Source of the DNA: Planctomycetota bacterium
GTDB lineage: Bacteria > Planctomycetota > J058 > J103
Assembly: GCA_003694875.1 (NCBI GenBank)
Contig: RFJN01000315.1
Coordinates: 1 to 8,152 of the forward strand
Reading direction: 5' to 3'
DNA: 8,152 nt
The notes below the pieces were generated by a model. It had not been told where the DNA came from, ran no database searches, and saw only the letters and a list, made by a program, of their open reading frames with translations. Each line of letters starts with the position of its first letter. The first letter of the stretch is position 1. Positions 6,912 through 8,152 of the stretch are shown here, piece by piece. The translations under genes were made by a program, and so were the position numbers.

Positions 6912-7234
6912 ACAACCATCCGCAGGGGCGGGGTCGATCCCGACGCCCCGGACGGAAGACGAGGCAGGACGGGGTGTCGCGTGCCGTGGTTCTCGGCATT
7001 CTCGTGTCGCGGCTTGCGAACGAGGTGCTTGCCGCTTGCTCGCGGTGGACGACGTTCACGGCAGCCTTGTGCGCGACGAAGTCACCTGCGTTGACAGCCT
7101 GCTCCGACCACCATGTGGCGCCTCGCGTGTTCGTCATCCTCCTGCGGTATGCGGCCTCCTCGCGGCCGCTCCCTGCCATCGCCCCCCACGGCCCTGCCTT
7201 CGTGACCCCAGCCCGCCCTTGCGGACCCGCCCCG
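6912..7234. other. Unassigned stretch, no supported gene
   Basis: About 320 bp without an assignable gene. Local GC looks lower than in the flanking genes. Frames are open on both strands with similar third-position GC, so codon statistics by eye do not pick a strand. A hairpin with a 9-bp stem and 2-nt bulge lies at 6925-6949. On the minus strand AGGAGG directly abuts an ATG at 7132-7134 (no spacing), too close for normal use. An isolated TTGACA at 7091-7096 lacks a -10. It may be decayed coding DNA, an uncharacterised RNA or plain intergenic sequence. Confidence 0.4.
6925..6949. repeat. Hairpin-forming inverted repeat
   Basis: GGGGCG and GGG (6925-6933) pair with CCC (6939-6941) and CGCCCC (6944-6949) around a TCGAT loop, with GA bulged. 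No T-tract follows on either strand. It superficially recalls a tRNA T-arm, but no acceptor stem or other arms fit around it. Confidence 0.45.
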
Positions 7235-7263
7235 TTGACGGGCCGCGTCCACGACGCTACCAT
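7235..7263 (+). promoter_or_regulatory. Sigma70-type promoter for exported-protein gene
   Basis: TTGACG (7235-7240, 5/6) is followed by exactly 17 bp and TACCAT (7258-7263, 4/6). The expected start is near 7270, about 63 nt upstream of the GTG at 7333. It probably drives both that gene and the nucleosidase-like gene behind it. Confidence 0.55.
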
Positions 7264-7281
7264 GCCCGCGTCGCCGGGCAT
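7262..7281. promoter_or_regulatory. Dyad over the predicted transcription start
   Basis: ATGCCCG and CGGGCAT form a perfect 7-bp inverted repeat around CGTCGC. It overlaps the end of the -10 box and the predicted start site, a classic operator position. It could equally be a hairpin at the very 5' end of the transcript. Confidence 0.4.
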
Positions 7282-7332
7282 TCCGGGGTTGTCCGGTCGC
7301 GCGCTTCTCCACCGAATCGCGAGGGCCAACCC

Positions 7333-7779
7333 GTGCGCGTGCGTACCCTCCTGGCCGCGGCCCTGCTCACCGTGACCGCCGCGACCGCCGCCTCCGCCTA
7401 CCGCTTCTTCTTCGCCGACCGGCTCGCCGAACAGCTCGAGCAACAGGTCGGCACGAGCGTCTTCGTCGTCGACGAACTCGTGCGCGTCTGGTCGTATCAG
7501 GACGTCGACGGCTACGTGCGCTTCGATACCCGCCGCTTCCGCTGCGCCGTCCCCGCAAGCGCGACCGAGTCCATCGCCTACCTGCGCGAGGTGCAGCGCC
7601 GCCGCGAGCAGGGCGATACCACCCCGCCGCTGCTCGCCCTGTTCGGCAAGCTCGCGCGCCCGCCGCTGTGGGGTCCGGTCCTCGCCGGGCAGGAAGACGG
7701 GGTCGCGAGCGAGCAGATCGTGCTCGTGTGCGACCGCATCGAGAAGCCGCGCAAGCGCTTCTTCCTCGAGGGCCACTGA
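7333..7779 (+). CDS. Predicted exported protein of unknown function
   Basis: I do not recognise this family. The 148-residue product begins with RVR, a hydrophobic stretch (about 6-20, LLAAALLTVTAATAA) and a signal-peptidase-like ASA at 20-22, so the mature part would start near Y23. It could instead stay anchored by that segment. The body has a beta-rich-looking portion, TSVFVVDELVRVWSYQDVDG and YVRFDTRRFRCAVP (41-74), then a charged helix-like portion (LREVQRRREQ), a segment rich in Pro and Leu, and a basic end. The only two cysteines, 71 and 133, could form a disulfide outside the cytoplasm. The GTG at 7333 is chosen because GAGG lies about 8 nt upstream and the signal peptide begins there; the frame stays open upstream without sense. 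A promoter precedes it. The nucleosidase-like gene follows 30 bp later, suggesting one operon. Confidence 0.75.
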   Translation: MRVRTLLAAALLTVTAATAASAYRFFFADRLAEQLEQQVGTSVFVVDELVRVWSYQDVDGYVRFDTRRFRCAVPASATESIAYLREVQRRREQGDTTPPLLALFGKLARPPLWGPVLAGQEDGVASEQIVLVCDRIEKPRKRFFLEGH

Positions 7780-7809
7780 GATCGCCGCCGCAGCGGCCCG
7801 ACCGACCCC

Positions 7810-8152
7810 ATGACCACCACGGCCGCGCCGCTGCTCGTGATCGCCGCCCTGCCCATCGAACTCGCCGGCCGCGAACGCACGCTGCCGCTGCGCGAGCACG
7901 AGGGCAGCCGGCGGCTGTGGTTCCGCCCGGGTGCTCCCCTCGCCCTCGCCACCACCGGCATGGGGCGGCGCGCGGTCGAACGCCACCTGCCGGCGCTGCT
8001 CGAACGCACCCGCCCCCGCGGCGTCGTGCTGCTCGGCGTCGCCGGCGGCTGCGCCCCCGAACTCGCCCCCGCAAGCCTGCTCATCGCCGATCGCCTCGCA
8101 CTCGACCTCGATCCCGCCCCCCGACCGAGCCCCGAGCCCGACCCCGAACGCA
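7810..8152 (+). CDS. Nucleoside phosphorylase/MTAN-superfamily protein, 3'-truncated by window edge
   Basis: The first 114 residues of a protein that resembles the purine nucleoside phosphorylase/uridine phosphorylase superfamily (PNP_UDP_1), which includes MTA/SAH nucleosidase, futalosine hydrolase and the hopanoid-linked HpnG. What shows it: a first strand LLVIAALPIEL (8-18), a second strand with the ATTGMG turn (48-53), and the strand plus glycine loop VVLLGVAGGCAPELAPASLLIADRL (about 73-97), the order seen in this superfamily. The specificity residues lie beyond the window, so the substrate cannot be named. ATG at 7810 is the only suitable start, since no in-frame start codon lies between it and the preceding stop; I see no clear Shine-Dalgarno, so reinitiation after the upstream gene is likely. 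The visible end turns proline-rich (RPSPEPDPE), probably a loop. Confidence 0.7.
   Translation, partial: MTTTAAPLLVIAALPIELAGRERTLPLREHEGSRRLWFRPGAPLALATTGMGRRAVERHLPALLERTRPRGVVLLGVAGGCAPELAPASLLIADRLALDLDPAPRPSPEPDPER

Noticed and set aside
6925..6949. tRNA T-arm-like sequence (GGGGTCGATCCC)
   Set aside because: The loop is two bases short, and no acceptor, anticodon or D arm fits in the flanking sequence.
7091..7119. Consensus -35 TTGACA as a promoter
   Set aside because: No -10-like hexamer is found 16-18 bp downstream (TGTGGC at 17 bp).
6911..7134. Minus-strand gene starting at ATG 7132-7134 behind AGGAGG
   Set aside because: The Shine-Dalgarno touches the start codon, the frame has no natural stop before running antisense through groEL, and I recognise no protein family.

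Overview
The window is a compact, very GC-rich bacterial chromosomal segment with no mobile element, CRISPR array or rRNA/tRNA gene that I can see. Housekeeping genes dominate. The GroES/GroEL sequences and the pairing of a stand-alone MerR-type protein with a WhiG/FliA-type sigma factor remind me most of Planctomycetota. That is an inference from memory, not a search. GTG starts dominate: by Shine-Dalgarno placement, seven of the nine visible starts are GTG.

Layout, left to right. Bases 1-932 (+) hold the 3' part of larC, for nickel-pincer cofactor synthesis. It converges on, and overlaps by 46 bp, lysA (diaminopimelate decarboxylase, 887-2209, -). The minus strand then continues upstream, 5' to 3' being right to left: rnpA (RNase P protein), yidD (membrane-insertion factor, overlapping rnpA by 4 bp), a small MerR-like DNA-binding protein, a WhiG/FliA-type sigma factor, and lysA. 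Good sigma70-like promoters lie in front of rnpA and merR. The merR promoter is followed at once by an AT-rich 21-bp perfect dyad that could be an operator. rpmH and yidC, the usual partners of rnpA-yidD, are not next to them here.

Divergent from rnpA is groES-groEL (4731-6729, +), the complete chaperonin pair. It has a long leader with a strong GC hairpin but no CIRCE or HAIR heat-shock operator. It ends in a textbook intrinsic terminator. Next come a degenerate tandem repeat of about 42 bp, which repeats the terminator's stem word and T-tract, and about 320 bp with no assignable gene.

The right end holds a promoter, a small predicted exported protein of unknown function (7333-7779), and, 30 bp downstream, the start of a purine nucleoside phosphorylase/MTAN-superfamily protein that runs off the window.

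Functionally the genes are largely independent housekeeping units. The parts that may hold something undescribed are the MerR-sigma pair with its palindrome, the post-groEL repeat and unexplained stretch, and the exported-protein/nucleosidase pair. I do not see convincing evidence of a complete novel system.
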